Origin: Nageia nagi
Lineage: Eukaryota; Pinophyta
Reading direction: 5' to 3'
Length of the DNA stretch: 64,000 bases
NCBI GenBank assembly: GCA_050084985.1
Contig: JBITNC010000001.1
Location: 10,602,001-10,666,000, forward strand
The notes beneath the pieces are model-generated. The model was not told where the DNA came from. It saw only the letters and a program-made list of their open reading frames with translations, and made no database searches. Shown one piece after another: positions 1 through 10,917 of the stretch. Positions within the stretch are counted from its first letter, which is position 1, and each line of letters begins with the position of its first letter. The translations under genes and the position numbers were made by a program.

Positions 1-723
1 ATGGGATCACTTTTGCCCTTTTATTTCTTCGCTGGGCTCTTGGTACACACTTAGTACACGTCATGGTACGCTTTGAGTGCATACCCATGTACTCCGTATG
101 TACGGTACGGGGTAGGGACCTTGGGGAGTGTACCATGTATGCGAGGGTTTGTACTTGTGTAATATTGTAAGAGGAACTAGTTTTGAGATCAGTTTTGAAG
201 TGTTTCCACTTTCAAGATGGGACGTCCAACCCTAGAGGGGCCATTTCAGTGTTTTGAAAACATTTTTAGATTTGTGGAGCTCAACGTCCAGCCAACACAC
301 TGCAGGAATATATTCATTGAGATTAGATCGATTACCTGGCCATTTTTAGCCAAGAACCTCAGCCCTTTTGGTGTGAATTTGCTATTTCTGTTTATTTTAT
401 TCGTATATTTCAAGCACCATGGTTCAATTCCATTTGGTGCTTTGGAACGTTGATATACCATTTGTAGAATATATTTTTTCTTTTCCAATGTACCTTATAT
501 AAGGTATGTGACATTGAATATGGTTTTTTTCTTGGCATAAAACTTTTTGTTCTTGTTGAAACCCAAAAATCATATACATTTTTATGAAATACCATGGCAT
601 TGCATAAATTTGTTGAACAATCATGAATGCAAACTATACTATTGGGACCAAGTAATTTATGTTTGAATAGAATGTGGATCAACTACAACTTCCATTTCTA
701 TTCAGATGATTTCAGTGGAGGAA
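1..723. other. left edge, no gene recognised
   Basis: AT-rich sequence with only short, unconvincing open frames on both strands. The first 130 bases are rich in GTAC-containing words, which may be a transposon remnant. I see no exon of the MORC gene and no transposon protein here. Confidence 0.5.
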
Positions 724-957
724 TGTGATTTATACTACTAGTGTACTGTTATGTTCTTGTTTTATTTTGTATAAATTAGGAGTAGAATTGACATGTGTAA
801 TTAGTTATAAGCATGATGTGATTATTTAGCATTATGTTAGTATGTTAGTTGCTACATTCAAGGAGTTAGTTGAGTAACCACTTTTATGGTTCTATAAATT
901 TTGTAACTGTTGGAGTTTTTCATTAATCTAATTTGTAGTTTTGATCTAAAGCTGACA
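724..957 (+). repeat. candidate 5' LTR of the host copia element
   Basis: The sequence ends in CTGACA directly before a tRNA-iMet-type primer binding site, as a copia 5' LTR should. It holds a TATA-like TCTATAAATT about 60 bases before its end. The left boundary is a guess at the TGTGATT starting at 724. I found no matching 3' LTR in the window, so the start could be wrong. Confidence 0.4.
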
Positions 958-958
958 T

Positions 959-970
959 TGGTATCAGAGC
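959..970 (+). other. primer binding site (tRNA-iMet type)
   Basis: TGGTATCAGAGC is the standard plant copia primer binding site complementary to the 3' end of initiator methionine tRNA. It lies one base after the CA that would end the 5' LTR. Confidence 0.75.
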
Positions 971-2002
971 CTTGTTACACAACTCCATGCAAATTGATTT
1001 TTCATGTTTGTACTGTTGAGAGAAAACATGAAGTCTTGCTTGTTGTGTGAAAGCTGCTGACATAGGAGCTCATTGAGGTTCATTAACTAAGAGTATGCTT
1101 CGTTTTCCTTGTGGACTTGCTGTTGCAGTTTGTGCGTTCCATGTTGTGAAGCGTGTTTGTGCTGTTGTCTTTGTTGAGTATCCTGCCATGAAGGCCATGG
1201 TTTGTTGTTTGTGAGGAGTCCTAACGTGATATTGCTGTACGTAAATGCAAGACTTGGCTTTGCTTTGTGCCTCTTGCTGTGCTATTGCTTGCTGGCTGTG
1301 TGGAGAGGGTTTCTGTTGGCGTAGTGAAACCCTTGCCGCCTGATGTGAATTGAAGGATGACGAAGGTGGGTATGCTGTTTGTGCTTGCTTTGCCCTTGTG
1401 TGACATGGAGTGAACATTTGCTGTTATGACAATTCATGTATTTATTTGAAGCCCCCCTCCAGCTCGTTGTTCTCTCCACATACTGATGTAATGTGGAAAA
1501 CTTCACCTTCGTTGCAAGACAAGAACCCTGCTTGCTCTCGTGAGTCGACATCCTCTTTACTTCATAGTCAACTCTCTGCATATGTGCACCCTCTTTGTTG
1601 TGAATGCTCTCCTGTGACCTTCGCCTTCAAGCTCGTCGTGGACGTCGTGGAGGTCATGCTCTTTGTAGACATGGCCCCTCTGTTGCGCTTCTCCATCATT
1701 GGTTAAAAAGAAGTGAAGTGATCCCCTTGAATTAAAGGTTACTCTCATTTGATTTTCAAAAGGCTTAGCATTTTGTTTTTTAAAATATTTTGGAGCCTTC
1801 TTTGGAGAGATAAGGTGTTGTATGGTGCATTAAAAGTATTTAAAACAACATTTAAATATTTTCGTGGGTGTTTTTTAAGCATTTTCTTTTGGAGCTATAA
1901 GGTTGCATTTAATATTTGAAGTTTTTTAAATATTTTGATTTTGTATTAAAATATTCTTGGCGTTTAAATATTGGAGTAATAAGGTTACATTTGAGCTATT
2001 AA
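971..2002 (+). other. untranslated leader of element H
   Basis: No convincing gene in this kilobase between the PBS and the first ATG of the split ORF at 2003. The frames open here (for example 1410-1706) match no family known to me and have biased, unlikely composition. The stretch 1760-1980 is made of repeated AAATATTTT-like words. Confidence 0.45.
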
Positions 2003-2049
2003 ATGATAAGGTCACAAGGATGCTACTCAACTCTTCTCTATCGTCTTGA

Positions 2050-2608
2050 TGAGAGAACTAAGCCTAATAGACCAAAATCCTCTTCTACCAAGATCTCATG
2101 AAAGCTCTCTAAAACATCATCACAATATCATAAACACAATAGCCAATCTCACAAATTTGATACCAATATAAAATGGTTCCTCCAACCAAGGGAGTACATC
2201 CACTAATCTAAGATCTTCTTATTCTCAAAGAGCATTCTTTTACAATTCTTCTTTCTCACTTCTCCTAACAATCCTAGAGCATAACTTTTCTTCAAGTTTG
2301 AGTGAGTAATCTCAAGGAGAAGGCCTCTATTTATAGGCCAAAATCTTCACTTGGATTACTCTTTTAACCATTGTACAATGTCATGACATGCATCACCCTT
2401 TAATCCAAGGGGCATGCTCATGAGATGGAGTGTGAGACAAGTTACATTATTTTATTCACAAATGCTTAAAAGGTATCTAGGGATACTTTTAAGTATTAGT
2501 GAATTTACATAATCATATTCATTAAATACTTAAGGTATTTAGGATACCTTTAAGTATTAAGTGAATTACATATAGAGACCTTACAATAATGCATTATACA
2601 TCCCAACA
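2050..2608 (-). mobile_element. solo LTR with TSD CTTGA
   Basis: A 559-bp unit beginning TGAGAGAACT and ending CATCCCAACA (on the - strand TGTTGGGATG...TCTCTCA). It is flanked by CTTGA at 2045-2049 and 2609-2613. On the - strand it contains a good TATA box (TATAAATAGAGG, near 2326-2337). No internal region is present, so it is probably what remained after LTR-LTR recombination. It lies inside the acidic ORF of element H. Confidence 0.75.
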
Positions 2609-2660
2609 CTTGAAAATGAAATTTCTGAAGCATCTGATGAAGACGTACGTGTGTATGGTT

Positions 2661-4011
2661 TGTTGGGGGATTTTTCTTTCCTACCTTGTTGATAGGCTAA
2701 TTAGCTTGCAAGGCTTATGAAGACACCAACACCTAAGTGATAGGGCGTGACCCCTATCCGCAATGAGGACTGGTTACCTCAAAGGTCTCGTGATTGGATA
2801 TGCAAGAGGTTACTCAGGAGATTGGTTGAGATGTTTAAATTTGTTTCCAACTCAAATAGAATTTGTTAATCAAGGACTCAAAGTGTCCCTATTTCTAGAA
2901 AATGGTTGTTTCTCAAAAGAAAAGTAAAATTGGGTAGTGAAAATCGCGGGAAAAAAAAGATGAAAAATAAAAGAAAAAGGTAGATTAGACTATGGTATAT
3001 GAGTTGAGCACAAGTGCATATGGTCTCATCGACTTGTGTAAGGAATGGAATCTACTTCTTTCAGGCTTGATGCAAGTTCCACGCACTCCTTATTTTTATC
3101 ACTATCCAACTATACGAATGGACAGTGCAAAGAGCATGAAGCTATAGGCGAGGATGGTTGTAAGGCAAATAGTGGGTGAATCATCAACGGTGGAGTGAAG
3201 TTCTTGCTCTAAGTGGCATAAAAGGAGTCATCCCAAACGACACAAGTCTTATATGCAAATCATAAACTATTGCACATCAAATCTCATGCAATGATTACTT
3301 CAAGTAGTCAACAAATTCTTTCATCCACCTCAACACAAGGTTTATGAAATGAACCAAGTAAGCTTGGGCAACACAAGATAGCAATACCATTCAATCAAGG
3401 ATTCAATAATGCATTCAAGACATGTTCATGATTCCATTAATGAGAACATTGACCATTCAATTGCTTGAGATAATACCACATTCACAAATGGAGCAACTTG
3501 TTTATTTGGAAGTAACAGTTAAGTCTTTCACAAGTGCAAAATGTCTAATCCCTTTCAAATGAGCCCAAGTGGGCTATAAATAGTTTTCTTGGCAACCCTA
3601 GATGTTGCCCTAACCCTAATTCCAAAATTTGAGAAAATACAAATGGTCCAATCAAGAAGTGCGACATGGCATTACAAGGTTTCTTCCAAACTTGTGGGAC
3701 CAATTCCTCATCCATTACAAGTTTGGGAATTAAATAACAAATATAATAAACTATGGAGAAAATGTGACTTCTAGATTGATAGGTGTTGACATCATTTGTC
3801 ATTAGCCTTGTCATTAAGTATTTCAACCTCCTTTTGTACCTTTTGGAAGCGAGTGGCTATTTAATGGATAACACCCAAGTAGAACCAGTAATCTTCACAA
3901 AACTTTACATCCTCAGGCCTCTGATCCTAAGTCATTTCAAATCTCAATATCATTGGTTTTCGGGATTCTAGAATATTTTGAGAAGGCTGACTTTTGCAAC
4001 CATAATATCTT
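2661..4011 (-). other. 3' tail of element A
   Basis: Noncoding 3' part of element A. Its outer end shares with element C the sequence GGTTACC[T/C]CAA about 100 bases from the terminus, and shares CTTTCC near the end with B and C. A CTATAAATAG word occurs near 3573 on the + strand. No gene was recognised. Confidence 0.5.
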
Positions 4012-6622
4012 TCAATTTTTGTTCTTCAAATGTGACCCTCTGCAATGCACAATGAACTGTTGCACCACTATCAAGACTTCGTCGATCACTCTGGTCAATC
4101 TCCTTTGAGTGGCTAACTCCTTGAGGCTCTTTATCTCTTCTTCTTTTAGCATCCCATCCTTGGCGATTGCCTCAGTGTTGGATATGATTGCATGTTTTCT
4201 ACCAACCACACCAATAGGACCTGTATTGATAATCTGGTTTATTTGCCTAAGGTCTCCAGGTCGTTGTGGGTTGTCCTTGTCAGCAATTATGGTCTTAATG
4301 TGAACTGCATTATTAGCCAAATGCACATAAGTTTGAATCTTACCCAGACAAGTGGAGCTTTCTCCAACTTGGTCGTTAACTTCTAACTCCAAACTCCTCC
4401 TCGACATCCATGTGCTCATCAGTGGGTGATGGCTAAAGGGTTTTAACAACTGTCTCCTGAGTATTGGTGACATTTCTCTTGGTTCTTTTCAAAGGTCTTT
4501 CTTCTTCTTCAATATGCTCTTCGGAGGCTTCTGATGATCGAGACTGGGAAGTTCTCTTCAATTGTGCTCTTTTTTGTACTAACTATGAAGCTGGACTTTT
4601 ACCCTTCCCCGTTGAAGGTTCCGAAGAAGTAGGCTTTTGAACTACCTTTAAAATCTCTAAAGATCTATCCTCTTGTTGGGTATTTGGAACATCGTTGCGT
4701 TGAGTTGTACTCACTTCCTGTTCATCTTCTGATTCACTTGCTTGTCCTTCCTCTTGAATTTCATCAGGTTCATACATGGGACCAGAGGATGAGGACCCAG
4801 ATGGCGGAACGACTAGTGATGGACATGCAGTTGATTCTCTAGGTGGTCTTTGCGGTTGGGATAGATCCTTCTCTCCGTTCCTGACACACCTCACCATTTT
4901 ATTAGTGGCCACACGTTCCAACTCTCTCATGTCATGCTCATCAATGGTGTTCCTAACTTGTACTATCTGCTCCACTGGATTCTTACCACGCATTAAGGTA
5001 TATTGGCCAACAGGTTCTTCAATTCTAGGGGGAAATTGGGTGACCTTGGAAGTGAACTCTTGTGGTCTTCTCCCTCTTGATTGTGACAACCTTTTGTCAG
5101 TAGTGGCCTCAATAGTTTGTTGTTGCTCCTGAGCATCCTTATGCATCTTGGCATGAATCCTCTTAATCTCCACCTCATTGGTTATATTTATGAAGGGCTC
5201 CTCTTTTGTGAGTGGCTTATGTTCATAAGATCTTTTCCTTTCCTTCATGTAGAGTTGGTGAATTCTGTGTTGTGGATCATAGTGACTTGTGGCAGGCATT
5301 TTCTTGAAGTTGTATCTCTCCAACTCCACTTTCATAATATCAACATCTGCCCATGTCCTGCATTGGTATTCTCCAACTATGATTGACAAGTTTGAGGTGG
5401 CCGATTTCTTTTGCCATGCCTGCTCATGCAAGTAGGTCAATTGCCTCATCATCTTCATTAGGAGCAATCTATTGCTCACATACCCTAGCAATTGATATGG
5501 CTTCATGACTAACCCATGAATTCGGTTGTAGGAATAGTGTTGCTGATGGATGAAGAAGTTCCCATGCTTCCTGAACGTGTCTTGGGCTGAATTTGAGATC
5601 CTAGCCATTGTGATTTCTCCCTTAAGCTCTTTGTAGATCTCATACTTCCATCCATCGTTCTTCATGATGAAACTATCCCATCTTCTCTCAAGCTTCCATT
5701 TGGGATAGCACTTCCAAATAGTATATGTTCCTTTTTCAATCCATGTTGCTTTCCCTTTGGCCGTGGACCTATACTTGCCATGAAGCAGCAAGTATACTAA
5801 GTAGGAGTTGAGATAAAATTTACGTATGGTACCCATAGATGACAATTGGTATGTAATAGTTTTGCCCAACACCTTGCTTCACTTGATCTTCTTCCCTTTG
5901 GCTATCTCCACGATGAAGCCAAAGAATTCCTTCTGAACTTGGTGCATCTTCTTTTCCAGGACTCTTTAACACCATAAAGATCATTAATTCCACAGAGGGG
6001 TGGAAGTTGGAGCGAGGGGTATTGATGAGAGCATTCCCCTTCATGCCATGATGCTTATCAAGAATCCAATTCCTTATAGCAATGGCAACCTTGTTAGTAT
6101 GCTGATAGCAAGTGAGTCTGCTTTGTTATATTCAAAATTTACTTATGAAGTCCATTGGAATGCCATTTTGATGGCGTCGGGACTGAAGTCCATGATGATG
6201 TTTCCCTTAATATCCTGGAGCACCGTCTCTCCCTTTTGCCAGTGGGGATTGATTTCCATGCATAATTCTGGAAAAAGGGCTGTAAATGGGACGAAGGTAC
6301 AATTGGAAAGCTTGGAGAAGAATACTATGTCTTGTTTGAGATCATTGGTTTGCATTCTACGTATCCTCTCTCTCATTTGCATGGGGTCTACGTTTTGAGA
6401 ATCTGTGTCTCCAATTGTAGCAAGTCCATTTTTGGAGAATATGGCTCCTTGAGGAAGAGGGTCTTGTCTCTCACAAATGGCGATGATGCAATCTAGCCTT
6501 ACTCGTTCGAGATCTCTTGCAAAATCCTTGGCTGAACTGCTTTTGGAAGTGGTCATGATGCTCAACTTTGTGACGGGATTCTTCAAGAGTGATGCGTGAG
6601 TCTTTGTCATGAGGCTACCCAA
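4012..6622 (-). pseudogene. ORF-X of element A, unknown function, degenerate
   Basis: A long broken reading frame on the - strand: 6622-6143, then shifts, then 5872-4583 (429 codons open) and 4473-4012. It aligns by eye with the ORFs of B, C and, weakly, D. N-terminal block: FPELC followed by IIMDFSPDAIKMAFQW. Middle block: KFYLNSYLVYLLLHGK, a motif region ending SNRLLLMKMMRQLTYLHE, then W..KSAT and SHYDPQH. The C-terminal third is hydrophilic and acidic, with a basic patch near 4480-4500 that could be a nuclear localisation signal, then GPIGVVGRKHAIISN and a helical stretch. No signal peptide, transmembrane segment, or catalytic motif of a known transposase, RT or integrase is visible. Its function is unknown to me. 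It may encode a structural, nuclear or trans-acting transposition factor, but that is speculation. Confidence 0.7.
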
Positions 6623-6920
6623 CGTTGGGTATCTTGTCTCTCAACTCCTTGCGCAAGCCCTAAGATGCAATGGGATGGATTCCAAACTCAAAAAATGGCA
6701 TTTTTCTGCAATTTTGGCCCAAGGGTAGAAGAGTGAGCTTGTAGTTATAGCTGAAATTGGTCTGCAAGAAACCCTAGTCGGCTATGCATGAGGTAGGATT
6801 TATCCTGGCCGTCCAGATGGCCGACCTCAGGATGTGTGCATATTTGAAATCACATGTCGAGCCATGGGTAATCGGATGTGGGGGTTCTGGAGCACTTCTA
6901 GGCCTAGCGAATGCCCATAA

Positions 6921-7425
6921 AAGACAAGATTTTGTCTTTCTGGAGCATGCGCCAACCCTGGGGATGCATGCTCTTTATTCATTGGTCTTTCTGGCTCCCG
7001 TGCTCGTTCGTCTTGACTTTGAAGCTCATCCTGAGACCTGAACTTGCCTGATTTTTGCTCTTTCTGGTGCCCAACCTTGTCAAATTTGATCATTATGCCC
7101 AACTTGGACACCCCCCAAGTCAAGTGCATGATTCAAAAAGACAAGATTTTGTCTTTTTGAAATGTGTGCCCCACTCTCCAACTCTCCCAGTTTAAGTGCA
7201 TGATCCAAAAAGACAAGATTTTGTCTCTTTGGGGCATGCGTTGGGTTGTAGACTCGATCTAGGTTGCTCCCTGACCTTAGCGCATGCTCCAGAAAGACAA
7301 GATTTTGTCTTTTGGAGGCATGTGTTGGGCCTCAAAGTAGCCCAGATTGCCTTTCTTTGACTTGATTCTGGATTGGATGACTCTTGGACATGAGCACATG
7401 TCCCAGCAAGACAAGATTTTGTCTT
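6921..7425. repeat. five copies of the palindrome AAGACAAGATTTTGTCTT
   Basis: Copies start at 6921, 7138, 7210, 7294 and 7408 (the third ends TCTC). Each has 7-bp inverted arms (AAGACAA/TTGTCTT), usually followed by a GGCATGCG-like word and a CCCA-rich segment. They sit in the leader of element A within degenerate units of about 70-220 bp. They may form hairpins in DNA or RNA. Confidence 0.8.
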
Positions 7426-8141
7426 CTGGAGGCATGCGCTGGGCTTCAAAGTGGCCCAGTTTAACCCGACTTGGCTTACACTCGTCTTGGATTCTCCTAA
7501 CTTGTCTAAGGACAACTTTTAATTTTCCAGACTTAGCCAATTTTTGGAATTGGAATTTCAGCTTTGGTTCAACATGACTGAGACGGGGCAAATGATAAGA
7601 CTTAGGCTTAGGAGGACTTGACATAGTAACCAGGTCTTAGGAAACCTCTTGAGTTGCATGAGACAAGTACATGACACTACATGGACACAAGTTGTTGAAG
7701 GTCCCCAAAATTGCTGGATTTAGGGGCATTTTGTGTTAGTCACAACATGGTCTTGATATTGTCTTTCAAAGACTCCAAAATTATGTAATTGAGAATCTTG
7801 TACCCGACATTGATTACGATGGTGATTCTGAAGAAAATGATTACTTTGATAGCGCATCTATTCCAAGTGACACTGAGAATAAAGATTACAAACCAGAGGA
7901 GATTGAAGTAGACTCAGTTGAAGAATACATATTAGCACCAGTTGAACCTGAGCTGATTATCATCAACGATAGTGACGAGTATACTCCTGTAGTCGCATCG
8001 GTTGATCAAAGTTTTGACCTTGATCTTGAAGCATCCGAGTCAAATTCTAGTTTTCTGGTATCTCCACTAGCACCGGTTGAGCCATTTGTTACTGAGGTTC
8101 CAATTTTCAACAGTGATCAAAGCTACAGGTGTAACCATTGA

Positions 8142-8520
8142 TATCGCTCTTGCAGCCTTAATCAAAGCCTATGTCCCACATACTCCACTTATCTTGAATC
8201 CTTGCAAGCAAGTGGACAGTTAGCCTCTCTCACCTTCGACACCTTTGCGGAGAAGATTTAAAGAGCGCGAAAAAGCTTTTGGAAAGAAGACAATTGAAAC
8301 TACCTCAGACACTTTCTACATTGCTCAATTAGAGAAGAATTGATCTCATGATTCTTCTTGTGCAGAAAGTAGCAGCAAAGGTCGTGGTTGGTGAAAATTC
8401 CGAGGCAAGGGGGTAGAAATCAAGTTGGTTGTGGCGATAAAAGTGAGCGGTCCCATCTTTATTGCACTAGATGTGGATGAAAGGGCCATGAAGTTGCTAC
8501 CTGTCATATACCATGAGAAA
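8142..8520 (+). pseudogene. copia gag C-terminus with CCHC zinc knuckle
   Basis: Degenerate frames hold copia gag words such as ASGQLASLTFDTFAEKI, then KAFGKKTIETTSDTF, a Gly/Arg-rich stretch, and the nucleocapsid zinc knuckle CTRCG-KGHEVATCH at about 8463-8510. One codon inside the knuckle is now TGA. Several other stops and shifts are present. In the family this domain packages RNA in the virus-like particle. Confidence 0.6.
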
Positions 8521-8649
8521 AATTCACATAATTCAAAGTAAAGAGCAACATGGTGATCAGAGTATGAATTTTGCATCTACTCATTTCGTTACAGCTGAAT
8601 ATAACGTTGGTCTTAGTGAACTATTGAATTTTTCATACGCATCATAGAA

Positions 8650-8930
8650 AGATGCATGGTTGCTTGATACAAGAGCAACATGTCAAATGACTTACATGAG
8701 GGATTTCTTTGAGAAATTAAATGAAGACATTGATGGTGCAATCTATTTTGTGGATAGATCCAAACTTAAGCCACCTAGAATTGGTTCTATCAGGCTCAAA
8801 TTACCAGGTTTTCCAGATTTTGTGCTTCAAAATGTTCTTTATCTTCCAAAATTGCGGAGAAATTTGCTTCCCTTGTTCTTGTTTGGCAACAAGGACATTC
8901 AATCCATATGTTTGACGACAAGGTGAAGAT
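8650..8930 (+). pseudogene. copia aspartic protease domain
   Basis: WLLDTRATCQMTYMRDFF corresponds to the copia protease active-site region (family consensus LDSGATCHM followed by RDFF). The catalytic Asp is present, but Ser-Gly is replaced by Thr-Arg, so the enzyme would be inactive. It continues through GSIRLKLPG and VLYLPKLRRNLL, typical of the C-terminal half. It lies directly before the GAG-pre-integrase domain, as in intact copia elements. Confidence 0.75.
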
Positions 8931-9008
8931 ATGACGATCTTTTGACAACAATATCGTTATGCTTGGTTTGGAGGATGGAAAGCAATTGAAGCTCTCTGGC
9001 ACTTCTAT

Positions 9009-9324
9009 TTGATCAAGGATTTTGCATTCCTTGCCTATCAAGAAAAAGGTACAATTCCCTCCAATCTTTTGTGGCATGCTCGATTTGGGCACCTTAATTT
9101 TGATGACCTTTGCCTATTAAAGAAACAAGGTCTTAATGGTTTGCCTACAATCCCTAGAAACATTGCACCTTGTGAAGCTTGTATCCTGGGAAAGCATCAC
9201 ACGCAACCGTTTTTAGATTCCCAATGGAGAATAAGTAGAATAATTGAACTAGTTTGCTCCGATTTGTGTGGTTCATTTTTTGTTACTTATGTAGTTGGCA
9301 ATAAATATCTTATGACTTTCATTG
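9009..9324 (+). pseudogene. copia GAG-pre-integrase and integrase N-terminus
   Basis: LWHARFGHLNFDDL with CEACILGKH gives the H-H-C-C zinc-binding motif of copia integrase. It is followed by ELVCSDLCG (first catalytic Asp region) and KYLMTFI. The frame stops making sense at 9325, where element B begins, and resumes exactly at 17265 with DYSRMSWVYL. The break is an insertion, not random decay. Confidence 0.85.
9320..9324. repeat. target site duplication CATTG (left of B)
   Basis: CATTG here and at 17260-17264 flank element B. With one copy kept, the copia integrase frame reads continuously (FIDDYSR). Confidence 0.9.
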
Positions 9325-10917
9325 TGTTGGGATGCTTTTCTTTCCCACAGAGACTCTCTAAAAATCACACGCGGAACTTAGGAGATCCCAAGCAACATAG
9401 TCGGGAATGCGTGACCAATTCCTCCATTTGAAAAGGAATTTATACCTCCAAGGCTTTTGTCGAAACACCCTACTCAACAACTCAATGTTATGACATTGTA
9501 GGTATGCTTGTCAAGCGTGTTTCTGGTATAGGGATAGATAAAAGAAAGTGTGGTATCCCTCTTTGGAATCAGCCTCAATGGAATGGAATGAGAGGTAGCA
9601 GTCTGTTAACCAATGTTGTTTTATTTGATGTATAGAGTTTATTTGTAACACTTTTGTGTGGATTTAAGTATTGTATTTGGGTATGAAAGCATAAAGGTAA
9701 TACAACAAAAGGTGAAGGACAACACCTTGGAGAAGGAACAGATACTTGGTCGGATATGAGTTTGAGGTTCATTGATGGGAAAGTGTCTAAGAGTTGATCT
9801 CTTTCGAGTTGGTTAAGGACCTTTCATCCAATTCATCCAACTTTGCAAGCAAACAACTTCAATGTTCGAATTGCTTCAAAGAGGAGCGGAGAGGAACACC
9901 AAATGTCGGTTCTCTATGAATAGGATCGATGCAATTGAATGGAAATGGAAGGTTTCAAAGTGAAAGGATCATGGTTTTGGATGAAGGACCTAACAAGATG
10001 TCATGAAAGTAGAAATTAACATAGAATACCCAATCAACTTGTATGTTAAGGACCGAGCAACAAGCATAGGTAAGCTTCAAGCACTTTTTAAAGTAGTTCA
10101 AAGATAACTTCTCTAAAGCTCGAAAGCTTTCAAATGAATAAAACGAAAGTGCACAAACCAACTATGAATGTCTTCAAGATTAAATCCATAACACCAATAT
10201 GAAAAATATCAAACTCAAGTCTTTGCATAACCATTTCGTATTGATTTGAAAAAGGAGGTGCAAAGATTTACAATATGCTCCCACTTCTCAAAAGTTCTCT
10301 CTTCAAGAATGAAGTGTTTGCTTCAGAATGAAGTCCTTCCAAAAATAAGACGCTTGGTCTCTGACTTACAGACTTTTGGAAACCCTAAAAGTAACTTTTG
10401 AAACCCTAAAAATGAGTTTCAAAACCCTATTCTCTAATTGCATCATTAACACCTATTTACAAGCTAATTGAAAATGCTAATTGAGATTACAATTGGACCT
10501 AGTGGAAATGCACTAAGTTAGCCAATATTTGACTTACATATCAAAATTTTGCCAAAATAGTCCCCTTTCTATACCGGCGATGGTGGGAAGATGGCTTGTA
10601 CATTTGTCGTGATTTTAGCTTCAAAATCATCTCCCATGAACGCTTCTACATTCCAGATGGCTTGGTGGATAGTCTAGAGGACTCCTTTGTTTGGTATCAG
10701 GTGCTACAGGATGGTCTTATTGGTTTTGACCATTTCCTTGCACCTTGTAGCAAAGTCTAATTCCTCCTTTCATTTGTTTCCCTGTTTTCAGGTTTTGTGG
10801 ATCATCGGGACATAGTTGCTTTGCAATAGTGGTGTGGATTGTTGTCATCAACGTCATATACTCTTTGATGCTGTCGTTTTCCTCAAACAAAGGTACTTGG
10901 AATTGGTATTCCTTTGC
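9325..10917 (-). other. 3' tail of element B
   Basis: Noncoding. It shares GCGTGACC and the terminal CTTTCC region with element A. It contains repeated AAACCCTA-like words (10380-10440) and a - strand purine tract near 10562-10571 that could be a relic polypurine tract. No gene was recognised. Confidence 0.5.

Larger units (their letters stand above)
2661..7747 (-). mobile_element. element A, LTR-less family with a single long ORF
   Basis: A 5.1-kb insertion read on the - strand, with TSD TGGTT (2656-2660) and TGGTC (7748-7752). Its 5' end at 7747 reads TGTTGTGACTAACAC and continues with GCAATTTTGGGGACC. Its 3' end at 2661 reads ...CCCCCAACA, preceded by GGAAAGAAAAA. Both termini and the ORF match elements B and C. 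Layout: leader with palindromic repeats (6623-7747), one degenerate ORF (4012-6622), tail (2661-4011). I see no gag, protease, RT, RNase H or integrase, and no long terminal repeat: the two end regions look unrelated apart from TGTTG/CAACA. Confidence 0.8.
2003..8141 (+). pseudogene. acidic ORF of element H, split by two insertions
   Basis: An ATG at 2003 opens a frame running to 2049, 2614-2660 and 7753-8141. Skipping the solo LTR and element A, each with one copy of its target duplication, the pieces total 483 bases, exactly 161 codons with the stop at 8139-8141. That the frame survives both skips strongly suggests it was coding when they inserted. The product would be about 160 aa and very rich in Asp, Glu and Ser (motifs such as DYDGDSEEN and SIPSDTENKDYKPEE). 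I do not recognise a domain. By position after the PBS it could be an N-terminal gag segment or a small accessory ORF. The recognisable gag C-terminus follows in another frame. Confidence 0.5.

Noticed and set aside
1-130. GTAC-rich stretch at the left edge
   Set aside because: Striking word bias, but no repeat structure or boundary could be defined.
1070-1748. Several 60-115 codon frames on both strands
   Set aside because: No recognisable motif, overlapping opposite strands; they lie in the copia leader.
2151-2170. PBS-like TTGGTATCAAA on the - strand inside 2050-2608
   Set aside because: It first suggested a longer copia element, but the exact CTTGA target duplications at 2045 and 2609 show that the unit is a 559-bp solo LTR and that this word is internal to it.
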